DNA of 64,000 nt from CAYNLG01 sp964397995 (lineage in GTDB: Bacteria; Planctomycetota; Phycisphaerae; FEN-1346), in the NCBI GenBank assembly GCA_964397995.1, contig CAYNLG010000001.1, positions 1-64,000 on the forward strand. The letters are read 5' to 3'. Each line of letters begins with the position of its first letter. The first letter of the stretch is position 1. Position numbers and translations under genes: made by a program. The notes under the pieces are model-generated. The model did not search any database, was not told where the DNA came from, and saw only the letters and a program-made list of their open reading frames with translations. This document shows positions 6,459 to 14,000 of the stretch, in pieces.

Positions 6459-8162
6459 ATGAACGGCGAACTGCTGAGAATCGTCGACGGCATCCGGCGC
6501 GAAAAGAAAATCGACGCCGAGATCGTCTTCCAGGGCATCGAACTGGCCCTCGCCTCCGCCGCGCGCAAACACTTCGGCGAGGAGGAGGACGTCCGCGTCA
6601 CCATCGACCGCGAGAGCGGCAACATCATCGCCACCCTCGACGGCCTTCCCATGGACCCCGAGGACCTCGGACGCATCGCCGCCCAGACCGCCAAGCAGGT
6701 CATGATCCAGAAGATCCGCGAAGCCGAACGCGCCTCCCTCATGGACGATTACGCCGACCAGGTCGGCACCATCGTCTCGGGCCAGGTCACGCGCGTGGAG
6801 CGCGGCAACGCGGTCGTGAACCTGGGGCGCGGCGAAGGGTTCCTGCCGCGGTCCGAACAGATCCCCGGCGAGACGCTCCACGTCGCCGACCGCATCCGCG
6901 CCATGATCCTCGACGTCCGCGAGAGCGGCGCCTCGGTCAAGATCGTCCTCTCGCGGACCCACCCGGACCTCATCGCCCGCCTCTTCGACCTCGAGGTTCC
7001 GGAGGTCGCCGACCGTGTCATCACCCTCGAAGGCATCGCCCGCGAGCCCGGCCACCGCACGAAGGTGGCCGTCTCCAGCATCGACTCCCGCGTCGACGCC
7101 GTCGGCGCCTGCGTCGGCATCCGCGGCAGCCGCATCAAGAACATCGTCGAGGAGGTCGCCGGCGAGAAGATCGACATCGTCCGCTTCAACGAGTCGCCCC
7201 AGGTCTACATCGGCAACGCCCTGAAGCCCGCCGAGGTCAAGGAAATCCTCCTGAACCGGGACATCGGCCGGGCGTCGGTCCTGGTGGCCGACGACCAGCT
7301 CTCCCTGGCCATCGGCAAGAAGGGCCAGAACGTCCGCCTGGCCGCCCGCCTCACGGGCTGGTCGCTCGACATCATGACCCCGGCCGAGTACGACTCGCAG
7401 CGCTTCGCCGCCGAAGAGCAACTCGCGGGCCTGCCGGCCTGCGGGCCCGAACTGGCCGCCGAAATCGTCGCCGCCGGCTACATCAGCCTGGCCGACGTCT
7501 GCGACGCGCCCCGCGAGACGCTGATGCAGTTGACGGGCCTGGAGGCCGACGAGGTGGAGCAACTGGTCAGCCAGACCTCGACCCTGCTGGCGGAGCTGGA
7601 GGTCAAGGCCGCCGCCGAGCAGGCCGCGGCCGCCAAGCGCGCCGAAGCCGAGGCCGCCGCGGCCAAAGAGGCCGAGGGCGAGGAGGCCGAGGAGGCCGCC
7701 CTGACCGAATCCGATGAATCCCCCGAGGCCGCCCCCGAAGGCGAGCCCGAAGGCGAGACTATCCCCGAGGACCAGGCCGACGCCGTGGCCCCGCCCGACC
7801 CGGCCGCCACCCCGGAGATCCCCGACGAAACCCGGCTCCAGGCCGACGCGCCCGAGGGCCGGGCCGTGACCGAGCGGGCGGCGCCCCCCGAGGCGCCCGC
7901 TCCGGAGGCCCCGGCCGCCGACCCCGCCGACGCGGGCCTGCCGGAAGCGGCGCCCACCGAGTCCGCCCTCGGCCCGATGGACGTGCCGACCGACGAGCCG
8001 CCGGAGGCGACCCAGCCCGCGGCCGCCACGGCCCCCGAGCCGCCGACCGAGCCCCCCGCCACGGGCGAGGGCGCCCCGGGCGCGCCGGCCCAGGCCGACC
8101 CCGAAGCGGAAGCTGAACTGGACGTGGAACCCGAGCCGCCCGCGGCCCCGCCGCGGCGATGA
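6459..8162 (+). CDS. nusA: Transcription termination/antitermination factor NusA
   Basis: NusA binds RNA polymerase and modulates pausing, termination and antitermination. The 567-residue protein has the N-terminal polymerase-binding domain (1-100), an S1 RNA-binding domain (about 102-165, VGTIVSGQVTRVERGNAVVN), and two KH domains with GxxG loops GIRG (220-223) and GKKG (286-289). Residues about 325-370 form a helix-hairpin-helix-like segment (AGLPACGPELAAEIVAAGY). The last 190 residues are low-complexity Ala/Glu/Pro/Asp, not the AR1/AR2 repeats of E. coli; this lengthens the protein well beyond the usual 350-500. ATG 6459 was chosen by family fit. It heads the nusA-infB-ylxP-rbfA block, with its stop one base before the first possible infB start. 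Confidence 0.96.
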   Translation: MNGELLRIVDGIRREKKIDAEIVFQGIELALASAARKHFGEEEDVRVTIDRESGNIIATLDGLPMDPEDLGRIAAQTAKQVMIQKIREAERASLMDDYADQVGTIVSGQVTRVERGNAVVNLGRGEGFLPRSEQIPGETLHVADRIRAMILDVRESGASVKIVLSRTHPDLIARLFDLEVPEVADRVITLEGIAREPGHRTKVAVSSIDSRVDAVGACVGIRGSRIKNIVEEVAGEKIDIVRFNESPQVYIGNALKPAEVKEILLNRDIGRASVLVADDQLSLAIGKKGQNVRLAARLTGWSLDIMTPAEYDSQRFAAEEQLAGLPACGPELAAEIVAAGYISLADVCDAPRETLMQLTGLEADEVEQLVSQTSTLLAELEVKAAAEQAAAAKRAEAEAAAAKEAEGEEAEEAALTESDESPEAAPEGEPEGETIPEDQADAVAPPDPAATPEIPDETRLQADAPEGRAVTERAAPPEAPAPEAPAADPADAGLPEAAPTESALGPMDVPTDEPPEATQPAAATAPEPPTEPPATGEGAPGAPAQADPEAEAELDVEPEPPAAPPRR

Positions 8163-8178
8163 CGTGGAGGATGCCCTT

Positions 8179-11100
8179 TTGCCGGTACGCATCTACGAAC
8201 TCGCCCACGAGTTCGACATGCCGAGCAAGGAAATGGTCGAGTTCTGCCGCGACGTCGGACTCGACGTGAAGTCCCATAGCAGCACCATTGAGGACGACGA
8301 GGCGGACATGGTCCGCCGCCGTTTCCACGGCGAAGTCGAGGAGCCGGCGCCCGAGCCGGCGCCGGCGGCCGAGGCCGCCCCCCCCGCCGAACCGGGGGAG
8401 GCCGAGGTCGAACCGGAGCCCGAGCCCCGCCTCTCGGTCGAGGCCCGCATCGAGCGGGCCCGGTCGCTACGCGTGCCCCTGCCCCTGGCCCGGCCCCGCC
8501 GGCCGAAGGCCGAGGGCATCGCCCTGCTGCCGGTGACGGCCGCGGCCGAGGTGGCCGTCGCCGAACCGCCGGAGCCCGAGGCCACGCCCCTCGAGGCCGC
8601 CGCCCAGGTCGAGGTCGCCGAAGAGGCCGTCGCCGAGACCGAGGTGGAGGCCGTGGCCGAACCGGCCGCGCCCGAAGCCGAGGCCGTGGTCGAGGCCGAG
8701 GCGGAAGCCCCCGCCGAAGCCGCCGAGACCGAGGCCGTGGAAGCCGAAGCCGAAGCCCCCGCCGAGGCGGCCGAAGCCGAAGCCGCGGTCGAGCCGGAAG
8801 CGGCCCCGGCCGAAGCCGCCGAGGCCAAGCCCGAAGCCGAGGAGACGGCCCCCCCGGCCGAAGCCGCGGCCACGACCGGCGAGCCGCCCGCCCGCCCGCG
8901 GCTCCCGCGGCGCCCCGCGCGGCCCGGCCCGAAGCTGGCCCCGCGGCCCAAGGTGCCGCCGAAGCCCGGCCCGAAGGTCGCCCCGAAACCGACCAGGCCG
9001 CCGGCCCATCCGCAGGCGGTCGGCGCCGACGCCCCGCCCGAGCACCCGCAGGCCGTCGGCCATCCCCCGGCCGCCGGCCGCGGCCGCGGCGCCGGCGTCG
9101 CCGAGCCCAAGGGCCCCAAGGTCCCCGAGCCGCACCCCGAAGCCCCGGAGGCCCCGACAACTGAGAAGGAGGCGACGCGCAAGGGCCGGAAGCAAGGCAA
9201 GGGCCGCGAGACCGAGGAAGAGGCCGGCCGCAAGAAACGCGACGCCTTCCGCCGACGCGAACGGTCGCGCCACCGCGAGGACGTGGAGTTCGGCGCCGAC
9301 CTCGGCCCGGGCGAGTCCGGCGCGGGCGTGACCGAGCGCGGCCGGGTCGGCCGCACCGGCCGGCCGCGGCGCGGCGGGCGGCGCCCGGCCCGCGGCGGGG
9401 GACGCCCCCCCAGGGCCGCCGGCCCCAAGAAGGCCGAAATCACCCCGCCCATCACCGTCAAAAGCCTCTCGGCCGCCATCGGCGTCAAGGCCTCCGACAT
9501 CATCCGCTTTCTTATGGTGCCTCGCGAGGGTCGCGAGCCGCTCATGGCCAAGATCACCGACGCCCTCGATGTCGAGACCGCCGAAGAGATCGGCATCGAG
9601 TTCGACGTCGACCTCACCATCCGCGCCGAACGCCGCCTCGAGGACGTCATCCGGGCCATCGAGGAACAGGAGGACCCCGAGAAGGTTCTCCAGCCCCGCC
9701 AGCCCGTCGTCACCTTCCTCGGCCACGTCGACCACGGCAAGACCAGCCTCATGGACCGCATCCGCCAGACCCACGTGGTCGACGGCGAAGCGGGCGGCAT
9801 CACCCAGCACATCGGTGCCTACCGCGTCCCCGTGGGCGAAAAGTGGGTCGCCTTCCTCGATACCCCCGGCCATGCCGCCTTCACCGCCATGCGCGCCCGC
9901 GGCGCCCACGTCACCGACGTGGTCGTCCTGGTCGTGGCCGCCGACGACAGCGTCATGCCCCAGACCGAGGAGGCCATCAACCACGCCCGCGCCGCCGGGG
10001 TCCCCCTCGTCGTCGCCATCAACAAGTGCGACCTCCCCTCGGCCAACCCCCAACGCGTCCGGACCGACCTGACACGCTTCGAACTCGTCGCCGAAGAGTT
10101 CGGCGGCCAGACCATCATGAAAGAGGTCTCCGCCGTCACCGGCCAAGGCATCGACGACCTCCTGGAGTCCCTCCTCCTGGAGGCCGAACTCCTGGAACTC
10201 AAGGCCAACCCGGACCGCGCCGCCCGCGGCACCGTCATCGAGGCCCAGCGCAGCGAGGGCCTCGGGCCCGTGGCCACCCTCCTCGTCCAGAACGGCACCC
10301 TCAAGGCCGGCGACGTCGTCCTGGCCGGCACCGCCTACGGCAAGGTCCGACGCCTCACCGACGAGGCCGGCCGACGCATGCACGCCGCCGGGCCCGCCGT
10401 CCCGGTCCAGGTGGCCGGCCTCTCCGACCCGCCCCAGGCCGGCGAGAAGTTCTACGTCCTGGACGACATCCAGACCGCCAAGGACCTGGCCGAAGCGCGC
10501 CAGCGCCTCACCCGCGAGGCTCAGCTCGCCTCCCTCCGAAAGCCGCGCACCCTCGAAGCCGTCTTCGAGCAGATGACCACCGAGCAGGTCCGCGAGCTCC
10601 CCATCGTCCTCAAGGCCGACGTCCAGGGCTCCGTCGAGGCCATCCGCGACAACCTCGAGAAGATCGAACACCCGGAGGTCGCCGTCCGCGTCATCCACAC
10701 CGGCGTCGGCGGCGTCAACGAGAGCGACGTCCTCCTGGCCGATGCCTCCGACGCCGTCATCATCGGCTTCAACGCCGTCCCCGACCCGTCGGTCCGGGCC
10801 CTGGCCGAGGAGCGCGGCGTGGACGTGCGCCACTACCGCGTCATCTACCGGATCACCGAGGACGTCCGCCAGGCCCTCGAAGGCATGCTCAAGGCCCGGG
10901 AAGAGGAACGCCGCCTCGGCGAGGCCGAGGTCCAGGACACCTTCAAAATCAGCCGCATCGGCACCGTGGCCGGCTGCATCTGCCGAGACGGCACCATCCC
11001 CCGCGCCGCCCAGCTCCGCATCATCCGCGACGGCCTCGTCGTCCACGAGGGACGTATCGATACCCTCAAACGCTTCCAGGACGACGTCCGCGAGGTCCGC

Positions 11101-11211
11101 GCGGGCCAGGAGTGCGGCATCAAGGTGGCGGGGTTCGACGACATCAAGCTCGGCGACCGACTGGAGGCCTTCGAAACCGTCGAGGTCCAGCGGACGCTCG
11201 AATCCGGCTGA
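8179..11211 (+). CDS. infB: Translation initiation factor IF-2 (probable TTG start)
   Basis: IF-2 is the GTPase that brings initiator tRNA to the 30S subunit. The 1010-residue product has an N-terminal IF2N domain (PVRIYELAHEFDMPSKEM), a long Ala/Glu/Pro linker (about 55-420), a second IF2N domain (VKSLSAAIGVKASDIIRFLM), the G domain with GHVDHGKTS (from residue 515), DTPGH (from 561) and NKCD (from 615), then the EF-Tu-like and initiator-tRNA-binding C-terminal domains. A GTG at 8164 is in frame, but GGAGG at 8166-8170 lies inside that stretch and is 8 bp from TTG 8179, whose product begins at the conserved PVRIYEL. I therefore prefer TTG. The linker is among the longest I would expect for the family. 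Confidence 0.95.
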   Translation: MPVRIYELAHEFDMPSKEMVEFCRDVGLDVKSHSSTIEDDEADMVRRRFHGEVEEPAPEPAPAAEAAPPAEPGEAEVEPEPEPRLSVEARIERARSLRVPLPLARPRRPKAEGIALLPVTAAAEVAVAEPPEPEATPLEAAAQVEVAEEAVAETEVEAVAEPAAPEAEAVVEAEAEAPAEAAETEAVEAEAEAPAEAAEAEAAVEPEAAPAEAAEAKPEAEETAPPAEAAATTGEPPARPRLPRRPARPGPKLAPRPKVPPKPGPKVAPKPTRPPAHPQAVGADAPPEHPQAVGHPPAAGRGRGAGVAEPKGPKVPEPHPEAPEAPTTEKEATRKGRKQGKGRETEEEAGRKKRDAFRRRERSRHREDVEFGADLGPGESGAGVTERGRVGRTGRPRRGGRRPARGGGRPPRAAGPKKAEITPPITVKSLSAAIGVKASDIIRFLMVPREGREPLMAKITDALDVETAEEIGIEFDVDLTIRAERRLEDVIRAIEEQEDPEKVLQPRQPVVTFLGHVDHGKTSLMDRIRQTHVVDGEAGGITQHIGAYRVPVGEKWVAFLDTPGHAAFTAMRARGAHVTDVVVLVVAADDSVMPQTEEAINHARAAGVPLVVAINKCDLPSANPQRVRTDLTRFELVAEEFGGQTIMKEVSAVTGQGIDDLLESLLLEAELLELKANPDRAARGTVIEAQRSEGLGPVATLLVQNGTLKAGDVVLAGTAYGKVRRLTDEAGRRMHAAGPAVPVQVAGLSDPPQAGEKFYVLDDIQTAKDLAEARQRLTREAQLASLRKPRTLEAVFEQMTTEQVRELPIVLKADVQGSVEAIRDNLEKIEHPEVAVRVIHTGVGGVNESDVLLADASDAVIIGFNAVPDPSVRALAEERGVDVRHYRVIYRITEDVRQALEGMLKAREEERRLGEAEVQDTFKISRIGTVAGCICRDGTIPRAAQLRIIRDGLVVHEGRIDTLKRFQDDVREVRAGQECGIKVAGFDDIKLGDRLEAFETVEVQRTLESG
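8689..8784 (+). repeat. Tandem repeat, 2 x 48 bp, in the IF-2 linker
   Basis: Two adjacent 48-bp units encode VEAEAEAPAEAAETEA and VEAEAEAPAEAAEAEA. They differ by one residue and several silent changes, showing local duplication within the acidic linker. Confidence 0.8.
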
Positions 11212-11231
11212 CCCCGGCCAGGGACCGCGCC

Positions 11232-11513
11232 ATGGTCATCGGCGTCCTCCAGATGCGGCTCCTTTGTCGCGACGCCCTGTCCCTCAAGGACAAGCGCCGC
11301 GTCGTCAAGAGCCTCCGCGACCGCGTCCGCAACGCCTTCAACGTCTCGGTCGCCGAGGTCGATGCCCTTGACGACCGACGCCAGGCCGTCCTCGGTGTCA
11401 CCCTGGCCACCAACGACCGCGCCTTCGCCGACCGCGTCCTCGCGAAGGTCGTCGCCATGGCACGGGCCGCCCCCGGGGCCGACCTCATCGACTACGAAAC
11501 CGAAGTGCTGTAG
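11232..11513 (+). CDS. ylxP: DUF503/YlxP-like protein
   Basis: This 93-residue protein starts MVIGVLQMRLLCRDALSLKD and continues with KRRVVKSLRDRVRNAFNVSV and AEVDALDDRRQAVLGVTLAT, a clear match to the DUF503 family (Bacillus YlxP). Its ferredoxin-like fold has been linked to RNA or ribosome association, but the biochemical role is not established. It sits between infB (20 bp upstream) and rbfA (8 bp downstream), exactly where ylxP is found in Firmicutes, so co-transcription and a role in translation or 30S assembly are likely. It is complete and of normal length. No strong ribosome site precedes ATG 11232, consistent with translational coupling to infB. Confidence 0.85.
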   Translation: MVIGVLQMRLLCRDALSLKDKRRVVKSLRDRVRNAFNVSVAEVDALDDRRQAVLGVTLATNDRAFADRVLAKVVAMARAAPGADLIDYETEVL

Positions 11514-11521
11514 GGCATGAC

Positions 11522-12028
11522 ATGAAACCCCATCGCGAAAAGTCCAGGCGCACCGCACGCGTCGCCAACCTCGTCCGCCAGGTCGTCTCCAAGGCCATCC
11601 TCACCGAGGTCCTCGACCCCCGCATGACCCTCGTCACCGTCACCGAGGTCGACGTCAGCCCCGACTTCCGCACCGCCGACGTCCGCCTCTCCGTCATGGG
11701 CGACGAGAAAGCGCAGAACGCCTGCCTGGCCGCGGTGCGCGGCGAAGGGCGCTTCATCCGGGAACGCGTCGCCGGCGCCCTCACCACCAAGTTCTGCCCC
11801 GTCCTCCGCTTCCACCTCGACCCGTCGGTCAAGGAGAGCGTCGCCCTGAGCGCCCTGATCGCCCGGGCCCGCGCCGAGGACGAGGCCGCCCACGCCGACC
11901 GCGTGGCGCGCGGCGTCGAGGACGAGGACGACGAGGCCGAGGCCGAACCCGGCGGCGAGGCCGAACCCGGCGGCGGCGACCCGGGCGACTCCGGCGACCC
12001 GAAGAAGGAGACCCCGCCGACGGCCTGA
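11522..12028 (+). CDS. rbfA: Ribosome-binding factor A
   Basis: RbfA is a KH-like protein that binds the 30S subunit late in maturation, near 16S helix 1. The first 118 residues match the family: SRRTARVANLVRQVVSKAIL, DPRMTLVTVTEVDVSPDFR, ADVRLSVMG, and the C-terminal FCPVLRFHLDPSVKESV. About 50 extra residues after position 118 are acidic and glycine-rich, like the tails on NusA and IF-2 in the same operon. It begins 8 bp after the YlxP stop and so is probably translated from the same mRNA. The family assignment is firm. Confidence 0.93.
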   Translation: MKPHREKSRRTARVANLVRQVVSKAILTEVLDPRMTLVTVTEVDVSPDFRTADVRLSVMGDEKAQNACLAAVRGEGRFIRERVAGALTTKFCPVLRFHLDPSVKESVALSALIARARAEDEAAHADRVARGVEDEDDEAEAEPGGEAEPGGGDPGDSGDPKKETPPTA

Positions 12029-12055
12029 GCCGCGCGGCATGGAGACCCATCCCCT

Positions 12056-12925
12056 ATGGCAACCTTTACCGACAAGGCCCGCAAGCTCGAACGCGTCCGG
12101 GCCGCGCTGAAGCGCCGCTACGGCGACCCCCAGCGGGCCCCCATCCCCCACCCCGTCGAGCACGCCATCCGCGCCATCCTCGCCGAGGAGGCGACCCCCG
12201 ACCAGGTCGAGGCCGCCCTGGAGCGGTTCCGCGAGACGTTCGTCGACTTCAACGAGCTTCGCGTCACGCGCCCCCGCGAAATCCGCGAGGCCCTCGGCGA
12301 GGCCTTCCCCCAGCGCCGCCACAAGGCCCGCGTCATCCCGCGCCTGCTCGACCAGATCTTCAAGCGGCATAACTCGATGATCTGGGACTTCCTCGAGGCG
12401 CTCGGCAAGACCGACACCCGGGCCTACTTCGAGGCCCTCGAAGAGGTCCGCCCCTTCGTCGCCGCCGTCATGGCCCGGGACTTCGCCGACGCCCACGCCT
12501 TCCCGGTCGACCGCGACGTTGCCCGCGTCCTCGGCCGCCTCGGCATCCTCGACCCCGAGACCGAACGCGAGGCCGAGATGCAGGCGCTGCTGGAGCGCGC
12601 GGTGAAGAACCCGCGCGTCTGGGAGACCCACGCATTGGTGAAACGACATGCGTGGGAGCTGTGCACCCCCGAGGACCCCGCCTGCGCCGACTGCCCGGTC
12701 CTGAAGGCCTGCCCCGAGGGGAAGCGCCGCCTCGACGAGGCCCGGAAAGAGGCCGCGGAGAAAAAAAAGACAAAAACCGGCAAAAAAAAGGCAAGAGTGG
12801 CCAAAAAAAAGTCAGAAGCGGGAAAAAAGACGGCCGAAAAAAGTAAATCAGCGGCAAAAAAAAGTAAGAAAAAGGCAAAAAAAGGCCGGAAAAAGGCCAA
12901 AAAGAAGGCCGCCAACGGGCGCTGA
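12056..12925 (+). CDS. Endonuclease III-like iron-sulfur protein lacking the catalytic lysine
   Basis: The 289-residue protein follows the HhH-GPD/endonuclease III fold and keeps the complete [4Fe-4S] motif C-x6-C-x2-C-x5-C (C203, C210, C213, C219). The catalytic aspartate of Nth appears conserved as D152 (PVDRDVARVLGRLG). But the helix-hairpin-helix LPGVGxKTA, which holds Nth's catalytic lysine, is replaced by LEEVRPFVAAVM, so the lysine needed for bifunctional glycosylase/lyase activity is absent. Residues 235-289 form a Lys/Ala tail that resembles histone H1-like tails and could bind DNA. It may be a non-catalytic DNA-binding relative or a glycosylase of altered chemistry. It follows rbfA by 27 bp and precedes hisG, in the same direction. 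Confidence 0.8.
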   Translation: MATFTDKARKLERVRAALKRRYGDPQRAPIPHPVEHAIRAILAEEATPDQVEAALERFRETFVDFNELRVTRPREIREALGEAFPQRRHKARVIPRLLDQIFKRHNSMIWDFLEALGKTDTRAYFEALEEVRPFVAAVMARDFADAHAFPVDRDVARVLGRLGILDPETEREAEMQALLERAVKNPRVWETHALVKRHAWELCTPEDPACADCPVLKACPEGKRRLDEARKEAAEKKKTKTGKKKARVAKKKSEAGKKTAEKSKSAAKKSKKKAKKGRKKAKKKAANGR

Positions 12926-12978
12926 CCCCCCCGAGAACCCCCGCCCCCCCCGGGGGCGGATGACCAGGAAGCATCCCA

Positions 12979-13869
12979 ATGAGTGAAACTGCGACCGACC
13001 CCCGACGCCTCCGCTTCGGATTCCCCAAGGGAAGCCTCCAGGACGCCACCGCCGACCTCCTCGGCCGCGCCGGCTTCGACGTCCAGCTCTCCAGCCGGTC
13101 CTACTACCCGAGCGTCGACGACCCGGAGCTGGAGCTCGTCATGTTTCGCGCCCAGGAGATGAGTCGCTATGTCGAAGACGGCGTCCTCGACGCCGGCCTT
13201 ACCGGCCGCGACTGGGTCGCCGAAAACGGCTCCGACGTCGAGGTCGTCTCCGACCTCGTCTACGCCAAAGCCCAAATGACGCCCGTCCGCTGGGTGTTGG
13301 CGGTCCCCAACGAAAGTCCCGTCCAGAGCGCCGCCGACCTCGAGGGCGGCCTCGTCGCCACCGAACTCGTCGGCGTCACGCGCCGCTTTTTCGAGGAGCG
13401 CGGCGTCAAGGTGAAGGTCGAATTCTCGTGGGGTGCGACGGAGGTCAAGGCCAGACTTGTCGATGCCATCGTCGACGTCACCGAGACCGGCTCCTCCCTC
13501 CGCGCCAACCGCCTCCGCATCGTCGATACCGTCATGACCAGCGTCACCCAGCTGATCGCCAACCGCGCCGCCTGGGACGACCCCTGGAAACGCGGAAAGA
13601 TCGAGGACCTGGCCATGCTCCTCGGCGGCGCCATCGCCGCCAAGGACCTCGTCGGCCTCAAGATGAATGTGCCGAACTCGGCACTCCAGGAGGTGCTGGC
13701 GCTGCTTCCAGCCGAAAAGAGCCCCACCGTCAACCCGCTGGCCGACAAGGACTGGGTCGCCGTCGAAGTCATCCTCCCCGGCCGCCAGGAGCGGGCCCTC
13801 CTGCCCGGGTTGAAACGCGCGGGGGCCAGCGGTATTATTGTGTACCCGCTGAACAAGGTGATCCATTAG
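12979..13869 (+). CDS. hisG: ATP phosphoribosyltransferase, long form
   Basis: HisG condenses ATP and PRPP in the first step of histidine synthesis. The 296-residue length, with a C-terminal regulatory (ACT-like) domain after about residue 220, marks the long, histidine-inhibited form that needs no HisZ. Visible features include RLRFGFPKGSLQDATADLL at the start, DAGLTGRDWV, the PRPP-binding-like DAIVDVTETGSSLRANRLRI, and the C-terminal GASGIIVYPLNKVIH. ATG 12979 is 53 bp after the endonuclease III-like gene; AGGAAG lies upstream. No other his gene is nearby, so the histidine pathway is dispersed. The assignment is firm. Confidence 0.95.
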   Translation: MSETATDPRRLRFGFPKGSLQDATADLLGRAGFDVQLSSRSYYPSVDDPELELVMFRAQEMSRYVEDGVLDAGLTGRDWVAENGSDVEVVSDLVYAKAQMTPVRWVLAVPNESPVQSAADLEGGLVATELVGVTRRFFEERGVKVKVEFSWGATEVKARLVDAIVDVTETGSSLRANRLRIVDTVMTSVTQLIANRAAWDDPWKRGKIEDLAMLLGGAIAAKDLVGLKMNVPNSALQEVLALLPAEKSPTVNPLADKDWVAVEVILPGRQERALLPGLKRAGASGIIVYPLNKVIH

Positions 13870-14000
13870 GTTGCGGTCGCGGGGCGAAGGCGCGAAACGA
13901 GCCTCCAAGGCCCCCGCAGCCGCGCAAACCGCCGAATCGCGCTGAACCGGCGGGCGGCGTCCGTCCGATACGACGGGCGGTTCGGACCGGGGTGACGTCT

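Noticed and set aside
8400..9400. CRISPR-like or tandem DNA repeats in infB
   Set aside because: Repetition is at the protein level (Ala/Glu/Pro linker) apart from one 48-bp duplication; no spacers or palindromic repeats.
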